Part shown: positions 1-12,653 of the stretch, piece by piece
Position numbering within the stretch: position 1 is the stretch's first letter
How the letters are laid out: each line of letters begins with the position of its first letter
Source of the DNA: Pseudomonas sp. WJP1
GTDB lineage: Bacteria > Pseudomonadota > Gammaproteobacteria > Pseudomonadales > Pseudomonadaceae
DNA: 64,000 nt
Direction: 5' to 3'
Assembly: GCF_028471945.1 (NCBI RefSeq)
Contig: NZ_CP110128.1
Coordinates: 4,204,501-4,268,500, forward strand
Position numbers and translations under genes: made by a program
The notes under the pieces: model-generated
Database searches by the model: none
What the model was told of the DNA's origin: nothing
What the model saw: the letters and a program-made list of their open reading frames with translations, nothing else

Positions 1-1464
1 ACGGCACATCGGATCACTGTCGGGCGTGCCCCAGCGCTCCAGCACGGCCTGACGATTGGCCTCTGGCAGTGCGTTGAACATCTGCAGGTAAGCGTCCATC
101 GCCAGGCTTTGCTGGCACGGGCGTTGATCGATCGTGTCGAGGTCGTTGCTGACCCCGCCGAGCAGTTGCTGGATCAACGCGGTCCCGCTCTCCGGCAACC
201 CGGCTGGCAGCGGATAGCCTTCGTGATGCAGCGCACGCAGGATGTTCAACGCCGCAGCCGGGGTATCGAGCCCCACGCCGTTGCCGATACGTCCATCGCG
301 GGTCGGGTAATTGGCCAGGATCAGCGCGATGCGTTTTTCGTCATTGGGCACCCGCGCCAGATCGATCCAGCGCCGCGCCAGTTGCGCGACAAAGTCCATG
401 CGTTCCGGCTGCGCACGGTAGCAGACCACGTCGGACTGGCTGCGCTCGCTGCGCCAGGCCAGGTCCTTGAAGCTGATCGGCCGGCTGATGATGCGCCCGT
501 CCAGTTCCGGCAATGCGATGTGCATCGCCAGATCGCGGGGGCCGAGTCCCTGTTCACTGGCCCGCCAGCCCGGTTCATTGTCCTGGGCGCAAATGGCCTG
601 GATCACCGGGATATTGCGGCGAAACGGGCGCAAGTGCGGTGCTTCCGGGCTGGATTGGGCGAAACCGGTGGTGTTGAGAATCACCCCCGCCTCGACTTCA
701 TCCAGCCAGTCCTCGACCACCGCAAGGCAGCCGGGTTCTTTTAGACTGGCCAGCGCAATCGGCAACGGATTAAGCCCCGCCGCCTGCAATCGCTGGCAGA
801 AAACATCAATGAAAGCAGTGTTCGCCGCCTGCAAATGCGAGCGGTAAAACAGCACCGCCGCCACCGGTTGACCGCCCTGCCACTCGGCTTGCCAGTCACT
901 CAGTGCCGCGGGGCTTTTTCGCGGGTGGTAAATCGCCGTGCGTGGCAAGGTGTGCGGCTCGGCCCAGGCATAGTCGCGACCCAGCCAACGATTGGCCAGG
1001 CAGCGGAAAAAGTCGAGGGCATTGCCCATGCCGCCCTGACGCAGGAATTGCCAAAGCCGGTCGCGATCCTCAACGCCCACGGTGCTGAGATCGCTGAGTT
1101 CCGGGTCCGGGCGGTCATCGCCGGGCACCAGAATCAGCTGCACACCCCGCTGCGACAACTCCACCAGCCGCTCGACGCCGTAACGCCAATAGGCAATGCC
1201 GCCGTGCAGCGAAATCAGGATGACTTTGGCGTGGCGCAGTACTTCGTCGACATACAGGTCGACCGACGCATGGTTCTGCACCTGCATCGGGTTGGCCAGG
1301 CGCACGCTCGGGTAATCGTCGGGCAACTGCTGCGCCGCTTCGGCAAGCAGCGCCAGGCTGGAGTCGCCGCTGCACAGGATCACCAGCTCGGCGGGGGTTT
1401 GTCCAAGGTCGGCAATGTTGTCATCCGACACGAATCCGCCGGGCTGGGTCCTGAGCAGGTGCAT
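1..1464 (-). CDS. cobN: Cobaltochelatase large subunit CobN (partial, C-terminus outside window)
   Basis: CobN is the large subunit of the ATP-dependent CobNST chelatase, which inserts cobalt into hydrogenobyrinic acid a,c-diamide in aerobic cobalamin synthesis. The minus strand reads open from ATG at 1464 to the left edge, giving 488 N-terminal residues of a protein usually about 1250 aa. The translation has the family's N-terminal features: an ILCSGDSSL strand, LHGGIAYWRYG, NRWLGRDY, a LYRSH-type segment (VLFYRSHLQAAN) and ILANYPTRDGRIGNGVGLDTP. It begins 3 bp after the cobW stop, so the two genes are almost certainly co-transcribed under the upstream cobalamin riboswitch. Long plus-strand frames here are antisense shadows. 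Recognition is from motifs and the cobW neighbour. Confidence 0.95.
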   Translation of the reverse strand, partial: MHLLRTQPGGFVSDDNIADLGQTPAELVILCSGDSSLALLAEAAQQLPDDYPSVRLANPMQVQNHASVDLYVDEVLRHAKVILISLHGGIAYWRYGVERLVELSQRGVQLILVPGDDRPDPELSDLSTVGVEDRDRLWQFLRQGGMGNALDFFRCLANRWLGRDYAWAEPHTLPRTAIYHPRKSPAALSDWQAEWQGGQPVAAVLFYRSHLQAANTAFIDVFCQRLQAAGLNPLPIALASLKEPGCLAVVEDWLDEVEAGVILNTTGFAQSSPEAPHLRPFRRNIPVIQAICAQDNEPGWRASEQGLGPRDLAMHIALPELDGRIISRPISFKDLAWRSERSQSDVVCYRAQPERMDFVAQLARRWIDLARVPNDEKRIALILANYPTRDGRIGNGVGLDTPAAALNILRALHHEGYPLPAGLPESGTALIQQLLGGVSNDLDTIDQRPCQQSLAMDAYLQMFNALPEANRQAVLERWGTPDSDPMCR

Positions 1465-1467
1465 GGG

Positions 1468-2529
1468 TTACACGCTGAGCGCGGCGCGCAATTGCGCTTC
1501 GAGCGTTGCGGCGTCCAGTGCCTGGCCGATCAATACCAGGCGGGTGGTGCGCGCTTCTTCAGCGCCCCACTGGCGGTCGAAATGCTTGTCGAAACGGGTG
1601 CCCACGCCCTGAATTAGCAGGCGCATCGGTTTGTTCGGAACCGCGGCAAAGCCTTTGACGCGCAGGATGCCGTGCTGCACCACCAGTTGGGTCAGCGCAT
1701 CCATCAGCAGGCTTTCGTCGGATGCCGGCAGTTCGATGGAGATCGAATCGAAAGCATCGTGGTCGTGATCGTCTTCGCCTTCATGGTGGTGGTCGTGATG
1801 GCTGTGGCGGCTGTCGATGTGTTCTTCGGAACCGGCGCCGAGGCCGATCAGCACGTCCAGCGGCAGGCGACCGCTACTGGCTTCGATGACTTTCACCGCT
1901 GGCGGCAGTTCTTCGGCGACTTCCAGGCGCACGCGGGCCAGGTCTTCGGGGCTGATCAGGTCGGCCTTGTTGAGGATCACCAGGTCGGCGCTGGCCAGTT
2001 GATCGGCGAACAGCTCGTGCAGTGGCGATTCGTGATCCAGGTTCGGGTCGAGTTTACGCTGGGCGTCGACTTGATCCGGGAACGCGGCGAAGGTGCCAGC
2101 CGCCACTGCCGGGCTGTCGACCACGGTGATCACCGCATCAACGGTGCAGGCACTGCGGATTTCCGGCCACTGGAAGGCCTGGACCAGGGGTTTCGGCAGG
2201 GCCAGTCCAGACGTTTCGATCAGGATGTGGTCGAGATCGCCGCGACGGGCCACCAGTTCGCGCATCACCGGGAAGAACTCTTCCTGTACGGTGCAGCACA
2301 GGCAGCCGTTGGCCAGTTCGTAGACGCGGCCATTGGCTTCTTCTTCGGTGCAACCGATGGAGCACTGCTTGAGGATTTCGCCGTCAATGCCCAGCTCGCC
2401 GAACTCGTTGACGATCACCGCGATGCGGCGGCCCTGGGCGTTGTCGAGCATGTGCCGCAGCAAGGTGGTTTTGCCCGAGCCGAGGAAGCCGGTGACGATG
2501 GTGACGGGGAGTTTGGCCAGTGTTTTCAT
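1468..2529 (-). CDS. cobW: CobW, GTP-dependent metal chaperone of cobalamin synthesis
   Basis: COG0523-family G3E GTPase, inferred to deliver cobalt to CobNST. The 353-aa product has a Walker A motif GFLGSGKTTLL near residues 14-24, the family CxCC metal motif (NGCLCC near residue 78), a Walker B-like ILIETSGLA, and NKADL for guanine specificity. A His/Asp-rich linker (HSHHDHHHEGEDDHDHD) separates it from the C-terminal CobW_C domain, which ends in the conserved RLVLIGQ-type strand. I chose ATG at 2529 (MKTLAKLPVT), because the longer frame to 2577 adds residues with no family resemblance. A cobalamin riboswitch lies directly upstream, and cobN follows after 3 bp. Confidence 0.95.
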   Translation of the reverse strand: MKTLAKLPVTIVTGFLGSGKTTLLRHMLDNAQGRRIAVIVNEFGELGIDGEILKQCSIGCTEEEANGRVYELANGCLCCTVQEEFFPVMRELVARRGDLDHILIETSGLALPKPLVQAFQWPEIRSACTVDAVITVVDSPAVAAGTFAAFPDQVDAQRKLDPNLDHESPLHELFADQLASADLVILNKADLISPEDLARVRLEVAEELPPAVKVIEASSGRLPLDVLIGLGAGSEEHIDSRHSHHDHHHEGEDDHDHDAFDSISIELPASDESLLMDALTQLVVQHGILRVKGFAAVPNKPMRLLIQGVGTRFDKHFDRQWGAEEARTTRLVLIGQALDAATLEAQLRAALSV

Positions 2530-2640
2530 CGGATGCCCTTTGGCAAGGTGGCGGGCATACGGGACGAGAACCGGCAACGCACAAGCGCGCCGGATGCGTT
2601 CGCCACCGGATCACCCCGCCCGGTTGTAGTGAGAATCTGT

Positions 2641-2828
2641 ATCGAGGCAGGTCTCCTGGCTGACGGCTGGCCAGTCATTGGACTGGCGGTTGCTGCGCCT
2701 TCCCGCGCGCGCCATGGCTGGCGCATGCAGTGGCATGGCAGAAACTGAACCGTTCACAGTTGCGGGGGCAGCCGCGGCATTGACCGCGTTCCCTTCTTAG
2801 CTTCGACAAACGCCGAAGAACCTCGAAA
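2641..2828 (-). promoter_or_regulatory. Cobalamin riboswitch controlling cobW-cobN
   Basis: On the minus strand the conserved core appears in order: GAAGGGAA, CTGCCCCCGCAACTGT, GCCACTG, GGGAAGG and the B12-box segment GTCAGCCAGGAGACCTGCC. It ends about 110 nt before the cobW start. This is the layout of adenosylcobalamin riboswitches, so repression of cobWN by B12 is expected. The distal 5' helix (around 2800-2828) is less canonical than in the second copy at 3030-3235. Confidence 0.93.
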
Positions 2829-2889
2829 GCGCAAGGCTACGCATGGTATCGGGGCGGGTCAATGTTCACATGATTCCTGCGGTGCGCCC

Positions 2890-2953
2890 TTCGCGAGCAA
2901 GCCCGCTCCCACAGGTGACCGCATTCCAATGTGGGAGCGGGCTTGCTCGCGAA
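2890..2953. repeat. REP palindrome pair (REPIN-like) between the two cobalamin units
   Basis: Two perfect 24-nt inverted arms lie at 2890-2913 and 2930-2953, carrying the Pseudomonas REP core TGTGGGAGCGGGCTTGCTCG. A 16-nt spacer separates them. The element sits between the 5' ends of two divergent riboswitch-led transcripts. Confidence 0.9.
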
Positions 2954-3029
2954 TGGAGCGACTCGGTCCCGAGTTGAGAACCCTTGCCAATTGACGCCCC
3001 ACCCCCGCCCATGCTCTCCTACGCATCTT

Positions 3030-3235
3030 GTTACGGGTGCCCTTCACAGGGTGAAACGGGAAACCGGTGAATCATGTGCTTTACTTCAGGCCATGTCAGT
3101 CCGGTGCTGCCCCCGCAACGGTAAGCGAGCGAAGCGTCAGATCCACTGTGCCACTGCGGCATGGGAAGGTGACGCTTGCAGGTTCAGGCTAACACCTGCG
3201 CCCCTCGTGAGCCCGGAGACCGGCCCGCAACACAA
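3030..3235 (+). promoter_or_regulatory. Cobalamin riboswitch controlling cbtB-cbtA-cobE-cobM
   Basis: The plus strand shows the full conserved series: GGTGCCCTTCACAGGGTGAAACGGGAA-type P2/P3 start, CCGGTG repeated, TGCTGCCCCCGCAACGGTAAG, CCACTG, GGGAAGG, and the B12 box GAGCCCGGAGACCGGCC. It ends about 130 nt before the cbtB start. The remaining leader to 3364 holds only a weak GC-rich region that could form the expression platform. B12-dependent repression of cobalt uptake and corrin genes is expected. Confidence 0.95.
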
Positions 3236-3364
3236 AGTGAACAATACGATCACTTCAATCAACAAACCCGCGGTGGGCGGGCGCTGTTCGGACTTCTGCG
3301 CGCTCGGTCGTGCGGGGCTCTGCTTGCGCTCTTATTCCCCGCTGACAGAACAGAGGGAAGCGCC

Positions 3365-3559
3365 ATGTCGATCATCAGCAGCACCGGCCACAGCAATACC
3401 GCCAGCACCACCACTACCCTGTCGCAACGCCTGACCGCCGCCGTTTGCGCGTCGATCCTCGGCGCGTGCCTGGTGTACTTCGCCGGTTTCTCGCACATCG
3501 AAGCCGTTCACAACGCGGCTCACGATACGCGCCACAGTTCCGCGTTCCCGTGCCATTGA
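3365..3559 (+). CDS. cbtB: CbtB, small cobalt transporter subunit
   Basis: A 64-aa protein with one membrane segment (about residues 26-44) and a C-terminal tail rich in His (HIEAVHNAAHDTRHS), the form of CbtB, predicted partner of CbtA in B12-regulated cobalt uptake. ATG at 3365 follows an AGAGGGAAGCGCC ribosome site. It is the first gene after the riboswitch at 3030-3235, and cbtA starts 11 bp downstream. Function rests on family and context. Confidence 0.92.
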   Translation: MSIISSTGHSNTASTTTTLSQRLTAAVCASILGACLVYFAGFSHIEAVHNAAHDTRHSSAFPCH

Positions 3560-3570
3560 GACCTGCCGAC

Positions 3571-4275
3571 ATGATCAAGCGTATTGCGCAAACCGCGGGG
3601 TTCACGGGGCTGCTGGCCGCCCTGCTGCTGACCCTGCTGCAAAGCTTCTGGGTTTCTCCGCTGATTTTGCAGGCCGAAACCTACGAAAAATCCGAACCTG
3701 CGGCGGTTGAAGTCCACGAACACGCCGCGGGCGTCGCGGCCCACACCCACGACGGCGAAGCCTGGGAGCCGGAAGACGGCTGGCAGCGCGTGCTGTCGAC
3801 CACTGGCGGCAACCTCGTAGTGGCAGTCGGCTTCGCCCTGATGCTCGCCGGCCTCTACACCCTGCGCGCGCCGACCAAGACGTCCCAGGGCCTGCTCTGG
3901 GGCCTGGCTGGCTACGCGACTTTCGTGCTGGCGCCGACTCTTGGCCTGCCCCCTGAGTTGCCGGGCACCGCGGCTGCCGATCTGGCGCAACGCCAGCTCT
4001 GGTGGATCGGCACCGCCGCCTCCACCGCTGTCGGTATCGCCCTGATCGTGTTCAGCCGCCATTGGCTGATGAAAGTCCTTGGCGTAGCGATTCTCGCCGT
4101 GCCTCATGTGATTGGCGCACCGCAACCGGACGTGCACTCGATGCTCGCTCCAGAGGCACTGGAAACTCAGTTCAAGATTGCTTCGCAGCTGACCAACGTG
4201 GCGTTCTGGCTGGCCCTGGGCCTGATCAGCGCCTGGTTGTTCCGCCGCAAAAGCGATGGCCAATACCACGCATGA
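3571..4275 (+). CDS. cbtA: CbtA, cobalt transporter membrane subunit
   Basis: A 234-aa membrane protein with five or so hydrophobic segments (about residues 8-28, 82-99, 109-125, 144-163 and 207-224). A His-rich external loop near residue 50 (VHEHAAGVAAHTHDGE) is typical of CbtA. I chose ATG at 3571 (MIKRIAQTAG) directly after cbtB, since the longer frame to 3445 overlaps cbtB. Its stop overlaps the next gene by 4 bp (ATGA), showing translational coupling. Cobalt specificity is inferred from the riboswitch and the corrin genes in the same operon. Confidence 0.93.
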   Translation: MIKRIAQTAGFTGLLAALLLTLLQSFWVSPLILQAETYEKSEPAAVEVHEHAAGVAAHTHDGEAWEPEDGWQRVLSTTGGNLVVAVGFALMLAGLYTLRAPTKTSQGLLWGLAGYATFVLAPTLGLPPELPGTAAADLAQRQLWWIGTAASTAVGIALIVFSRHWLMKVLGVAILAVPHVIGAPQPDVHSMLAPEALETQFKIASQLTNVAFWLALGLISAWLFRRKSDGQYHA

Positions 4276-4685
4276 CTGACCTCAGCACAGCGCCGACCCT
4301 GGTGGTCGGCCTGGGCTGCCAGCGCGGCTGCCCCGTCAGCACGTTGCGGGCACTGCTCGACCAGGCACTGCAGGCGCACCGGATCGAACTGCATCGGATC
4401 AAGGCCCTGGCCAGTATCGATTTGAAACGCGACGAACCGGCCCTGAACGAACTGGCCGAACAGCTTGGGTTAGAGATGCGGTACTTCAGCAGTGAACAAT
4501 TAGCAGCTTATCAACCGCACCTCAGCCACCATTCGCAGATCGCGTTCGAGCGTACCGGCTGTTACGGCGTGGCGGAAAGTGCCGCCCTGGCCCTGGCAGA
4601 ACAGTTGGCCCAGTCGCCGGCAAAATTGCTGATTCGCCGACAAAAATATGCCCAGGCCACCCTCGCCTTGGCCGGCGCCGCGTAA
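4272..4685 (+). CDS. cobE: CobE/CbiG C-terminal-domain protein of cobalamin synthesis
   Basis: A 137-aa protein matching the CbiG C-terminal fold known as CobE: an N-terminal strand VVGLGCQRGCP, then SVDLK-like ASIDLKRDE, an E..Y...EL linker and GCYGVAESAALALA. In aerobic producers CobE is required for cobalamin formation with an ill-defined role near precorrin handling. ATG at 4272 overlaps the cbtA stop by 4 bp. The longer frame starting at 4002 lies inside cbtA and is rejected. Confidence 0.88.
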   Translation: MTDLSTAPTLVVGLGCQRGCPVSTLRALLDQALQAHRIELHRIKALASIDLKRDEPALNELAEQLGLEMRYFSSEQLAAYQPHLSHHSQIAFERTGCYGVAESAALALAEQLAQSPAKLLIRRQKYAQATLALAGAA

Positions 4686-4768
4686 AATCCCCGATAATCC
4701 GCGCATTCGATCATGAGCAATCTTCATCTGAAGCCTTGCCCAGCCCCCATTTTCAACAGGAACCTTCG

Positions 4769-5515
4769 ATGACCGTCTATTTCATTGGCGCCGGTCCCGG
4801 CGACCCGGAACTGATCACCGTCAAGGGCCAGCGCCTGATTCGCAGCTGCCCGGTGATCATCTATGCCGGCTCGCTGGTGCCCACCGCGGTGCTGGAAGGA
4901 CACCGCGCCGAACAGGTGGTCAACAGCGCCGAACTGCACCTGGAACAGATCATCGAATTGATCAAGGCCGCCCATGCCAAGGGTCAGGACGTGGCCCGCG
5001 TGCATTCCGGCGACCCGAGCCTGTATGGTGCCATCGGCGAACAGATTCGCCACCTGCGTGAGCTCGACATTCCTTTTGAAATCATCCCCGGCGTGACCGC
5101 CACGGCCGCCTGCGCAGCGCTTCTGGGCGCGGAGCTGACGTTGCCGGACGTGTCACAGAGCGTGATCCTGACCCGTTACGCTGATAAAACCGCAATGCCG
5201 GCCGGAGAAGAACTGGGCAGCCTGGCGCAGCACGGGGCGACCATGGCGATCCATTTGGGGGTCAATCATCTGGAGAAAATCCTTGCCGAGTTGCTGCCGC
5301 ATTACGGCGCGGATTGCCCGATCGCGGTGATTCACCGGGCGACCTGGCCGGATCAGGATTGGGTGGTGGGGACGCTGGCGGACATAGCTGAAAAGGTTTC
5401 AGAAAAGGGGTTTCGCCGTACAGCGTTGATTCTGGTGGGGCATGTGCTGGGTAGTGATCATTTCAGCGAATCGTCGCTGTATCGCGCCGGGCATGCACAT
5501 TTGTATCGCCCATAA
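4769..5515 (+). CDS. cobM: CobM, precorrin-4 C11-methyltransferase
   Basis: A 248-aa SAM-dependent tetrapyrrole methylase that methylates C-11 of precorrin-4. Visible motifs are the N-terminal GAGPGDPELITVKG loop, YAGSLVP, VHSGDPSLYGAI, EIIPGVTA, and the late-family VIHRATWPDQ. ATG at 4769 (MTVYFIGAG) follows an AACAGGAACC ribosome site, and the upstream extension from 4736 has no family likeness. It ends the riboswitch-led cbt-cob unit, 83 bp after cobE, and a REP pair follows. Confidence 0.95.
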   Translation: MTVYFIGAGPGDPELITVKGQRLIRSCPVIIYAGSLVPTAVLEGHRAEQVVNSAELHLEQIIELIKAAHAKGQDVARVHSGDPSLYGAIGEQIRHLRELDIPFEIIPGVTATAACAALLGAELTLPDVSQSVILTRYADKTAMPAGEELGSLAQHGATMAIHLGVNHLEKILAELLPHYGADCPIAVIHRATWPDQDWVVGTLADIAEKVSEKGFRRTALILVGHVLGSDHFSESSLYRAGHAHLYRP

Positions 5516-5522
5516 GGGCCCT

Positions 5523-5586
5523 ATCGCTGGCAAGCCAGCTCCCACAGTTGACCGCGATCCCCTGTAGGAGCTGGCTTGCCAGCGAT
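5523..5586. repeat. REP palindrome pair
   Basis: Inverted arms at 5523-5547 and 5562-5586 (ATCGCTGGCAAGCCAGCTCC type) differ at a single position. They lie between the convergent 3' ends of cobM and nfuA. The arm sequence is a variant of the REP family seen elsewhere in the window. Confidence 0.85.
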
Positions 5587-5606
5587 GGCCCCAGTGAATT
5601 TCACGC

Positions 5607-5639
5607 AAAAAAAACGGCGCTCACGGGGCGCCGTTTTTT
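5607..5639. terminator. Bidirectional rho-independent terminator between cobM and nfuA
   Basis: The stem AACGGCGC/GCGCCGTT is flanked by an A-run on the left and a T-run on the right, so it can end both the rightward cobM unit and the leftward nfuA transcript. Confidence 0.85.
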
Positions 5640-5657
5640 CATGCCGCAGCGAACACC

Positions 5658-6299
<642 letters not shown>

Positions 6300-6338
6300 C
6301 TAGTATTTTTGTCGGGAAAAGAAAGGACGATTGACCCT

Positions 6339-6425
6339 GTAGGAGCGAGGCTTGCCCGCGAAGAACGATAACGCTGTCTACCCCGAGACTACAGCGCCTG
6401 GTTCGCGGGCAAGCCTCGCTCCTAC
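6339..6425. repeat. REP palindrome pair
   Basis: Perfect 24-nt arms at 6339-6362 and 6402-6425 (GTAGGAGCGAGGCTTGCCCG type) enclose a 39-nt spacer. The element separates the nfuA promoter region from the 3' end of cti. Confidence 0.9.
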
Positions 6426-6434
6426 GGGAATTAT

Positions 6435-8732
6435 TCAGAGGTTCTCGTAGCGGTTCATGTCCAGCACACCCTCTTCCACCGGTTCGGTTTCGTGGATATA
6501 GCGACTCAAGTCATGGAAGTACTGCCAAAATTGCGGATGGCTGCGCCGAATTCCCCAACGTTCGACGATTTTCTCGAAACGGTCGGCATCCTTGGCGTTT
6601 TCCATCGCATCGACAAACTCAGGCACCTGATCGGCCGGAATATTGAACATGAAGTTCGGGTAGCTGCTTAGAACCCCGGGGAAGATGGTGAGTGTATCGA
6701 GCCCCGGCTGATAGCGCAGCGACTCGCCCAGCAGGAACGCCACGTTGCTGTGCGCACGGTTGCGCAGCAGGCTGTAGACCACACGCTGACCGCTCGTGGT
6801 CTCGATGCGCAGCATGGTCGCTTCCGGCAGTTGATCGATGACCTTGAGGCCGGCCGCCGGCCGTGAGGCCAAACGGCTCAAAGCCTGCTCGGCTGCCTGC
6901 AGGTCCAGATCGATGTTCGGCCGCGAGCAGTATGCGCCGTCGCAGCGATTGATCGGGTCAGGCTTGGCGTTCAGTTCGCCGTAACGGGCCAGCAGCTGCA
7001 TGGCGAAGTCGCGCTTGGGGTCTTTTTCATCGAGCTTCAGGGCGGTCGGCGTGTCATTGTCGATGGACTCATAATCCAGCCACATCTTGAATTTACCGCT
7101 GTTCTGGTACCAATCGTCGAGGAAATCGTCGCGGGAATCCGCCGGCATCAGGCGCAGGAAATTCTGCTCGGCGCCATTGCGGATCAGGTCGAAATACAAG
7201 CGTGTCTGGGCCTGGTGGGACACATTGCCGAACACGTCGAAATTCACCGCCAACTGATAGTAAGTGCGTTCCAGCAGCGGGAAGTCGAACAGCCACATCG
7301 TCTGTGGCACGTCGCCGATCAGGCCCTTGGTCACGGCGGCGCTGTCGTAGTGGCGGAAAATGCTCAGCAATGCGTTGTCGTTACCGGCCCACAGGCTCGA
7401 CCAGCTCGGCGCCGGCAGATCGGCGTAGCTGTCCCGGCGCAGGGCTTCGTATTCGTTACGCTTGTCGCGGTAGTCGTGCCACAGGCTCAGGACGCTGCCG
7501 ACATCGTCGTTCTGCCCCGGCATCGCCAGCAAAGGCGTGGCCTGGCCGCGATAGTTCGGGTCGGTGATGTAGAGGTCGTGTTCCGGCGCCTGGAACAGCG
7601 CCCAGAAGTTGTCGCGGATCACGTCAGTGGCGATCTGCCCGCGGCAGACCGGGCCACGAATAAAGGTGCGTACGAAATACTCGGCGTTATCGAGCATGAA
7701 CTGATAACGCGCCTGGGCCGGGATCGCTTCGAAGGTGGCAAATGGATTGGCCCGGCGTTCCGGGCCGTAGCCCGGCAAGGCGTTGACCTGCCAGTTGCCG
7801 TTGTAGAACAGGCTCTTGACCCGGGCCAGCTTCGCCGCGCTGAGGGGATAGGTGATGTGAGTCTTGTGCACGATCACCCCCTGCACCGGCCACAAGCGGT
7901 AATACACCTGGGTGCCGGGGTCGTCGTTCGGCCGACGGGTGTTGATCAGGTCGATCGGCTGGCCAGTCGGCGTGCGAGATCGCACCCACTGGAAGAAATG
8001 CCCCGGCTCGCCGTCCTTGAAATAGAGGTGCGCGAGAAACCAGTGCTCGAACAACCAGCGCCCTACCAGACTCTGCCGGGCGCCCGGTGCGTTGAGCAGG
8101 TTTTCCCACTGCACCACTTGCAACGCTTCCTTCGCGCTGGGCACCAGGGCCTGTTCATCGATCGGCGCACCCGAGGCCAGCCAGCGTTGCAGCGTCTGGT
8201 ATTGCTGATCGGTCAGGCCGGTGACTGCCAAGGGCATACCATCCTTGGGATGAGCGCTGGCATAACCGTCGAACTCGCCCGGCAAGGCACACATGTTGTC
8301 GCGATTGAGGCCCAGGACGATGTCCTCGGGCAATTTGGCATTGGGTTGCAAGCGGTTGGTGTGACCCAGTTCCAGCATGCGCGCCATTAATGCAGCCTGG
8401 CTGCCCTGGGCGTCAAGCACCGAATAGAAGCCCTTTTGTTGCCAGGCCCGCTTGCCGAACGCGTCATAGAACAGGCGGCTCGGCGCGACGGCCTGGCTGC
8501 GATCACCGTCATACACCGGGACTTTCGTCGCGCCACGGGCCGCGCCCTCCCCGCTGCCCAGGTTGAGCTGACAGGCGGCGTCGTTGCAGGCGTGGCAGGC
8601 CACGCACTTTTCGGTGAAGATCGGCTGAATATCGCGGGTATAGGAGATTGCAGGGGAAATCGCCGGACTTTGCGCAACCGCGCCCCAGCTTAAAAACATC
8701 AACACACTGGCGATGACGACGCGATACGACAT
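6435..8732 (-). CDS. cti: Fatty acid cis/trans isomerase (CTI)
   Basis: A 765-aa periplasmic protein with a cleavable-type signal peptide (about residues 1-20) and a single c-type haem motif CVACH at residues 43-47. Both are hallmarks of Pseudomonas CTI, which isomerises cis to trans unsaturated phospholipid acyl chains in response to solvents and heat. Further family motifs include [12 protein letters not shown], a glycine-rich linker and [17 protein letters not shown]. Length matches known CTI. It is divergent from metH, 156 bp apart, the synteny known in pseudomonads. Start ATG at 8732. Confidence 0.95.
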   Translation of the reverse strand: MSYRVVIASVLMFLSWGAVAQSPAISPAISYTRDIQPIFTEKCVACHACNDAACQLNLGSGEGAARGATKVPVYDGDRSQAVAPSRLFYDAFGKRAWQQKGFYSVLDAQGSQAALMARMLELGHTNRLQPNAKLPEDIVLGLNRDNMCALPGEFDGYASAHPKDGMPLAVTGLTDQQYQTLQRWLASGAPIDEQALVPSAKEALQVVQWENLLNAPGARQSLVGRWLFEHWFLAHLYFKDGEPGHFFQWVRSRTPTGQPIDLINTRRPNDDPGTQVYYRLWPVQGVIVHKTHITYPLSAAKLARVKSLFYNGNWQVNALPGYGPERRANPFATFEAIPAQARYQFMLDNAEYFVRTFIRGPVCRGQIATDVIRDNFWALFQAPEHDLYITDPNYRGQATPLLAMPGQNDDVGSVLSLWHDYRDKRNEYEALRRDSYADLPAPSWSSLWAGNDNALLSIFRHYDSAAVTKGLIGDVPQTMWLFDFPLLERTYYQLAVNFDVFGNVSHQAQTRLYFDLIRNGAEQNFLRLMPADSRDDFLDDWYQNSGKFKMWLDYESIDNDTPTALKLDEKDPKRDFAMQLLARYGELNAKPDPINRCDGAYCSRPNIDLDLQAAEQALSRLASRPAAGLKVIDQLPEATMLRIETTSGQRVVYSLLRNRAHSNVAFLLGESLRYQPGLDTLTIFPGVLSSYPNFMFNIPADQVPEFVDAMENAKDADRFEKIVERWGIRRSHPQFWQYFHDLSRYIHETEPVEEGVLDMNRYENL

Positions 8733-8888
8733 GTCCCTGGTCCCGATCCTTTAGAAAACGCCGCGATTCTACCGGGCTGGCCGCCACACCAACATGAGCG
8801 ATATTCATGGAAAACCCGGACATGCTCTAAAAGCGCACAGGTTTGCTATCATCCCGGCCCTTCGTCATGGTCTTTTCGAGTAGTCCCA

Positions 8889-12599
<3,711 letters not shown>

Positions 12600-12605
12600 T
12601 CCGGT

Positions 12606-12640
12606 GAGCTCTGGAGTCGAGCCTGTCGACTCCAGAGTGT
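12606..12640. terminator. Hairpin between convergent metH and the NEL gene
   Basis: The 12-bp stem CTCTGGAGTCGA/TCGACTCCAGAG (12609-12620 and 12626-12637) has a 5-nt loop. The T-run is weak (TGTTG), so terminator function is probable but not certain. Confidence 0.6.
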
Positions 12641-12653
12641 TGCCAACCGAGGA

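Noticed and set aside
1672..2748. 358-aa open frame on the plus strand
   Set aside because: It is antisense to cobW and reads through the riboswitch on the other strand.
2890..2953. Perfect inverted repeat considered as a terminator
   Set aside because: Its arms match a multi-copy REP family in this window, it has no T-run, and it lies between 5' ends of divergent transcripts.
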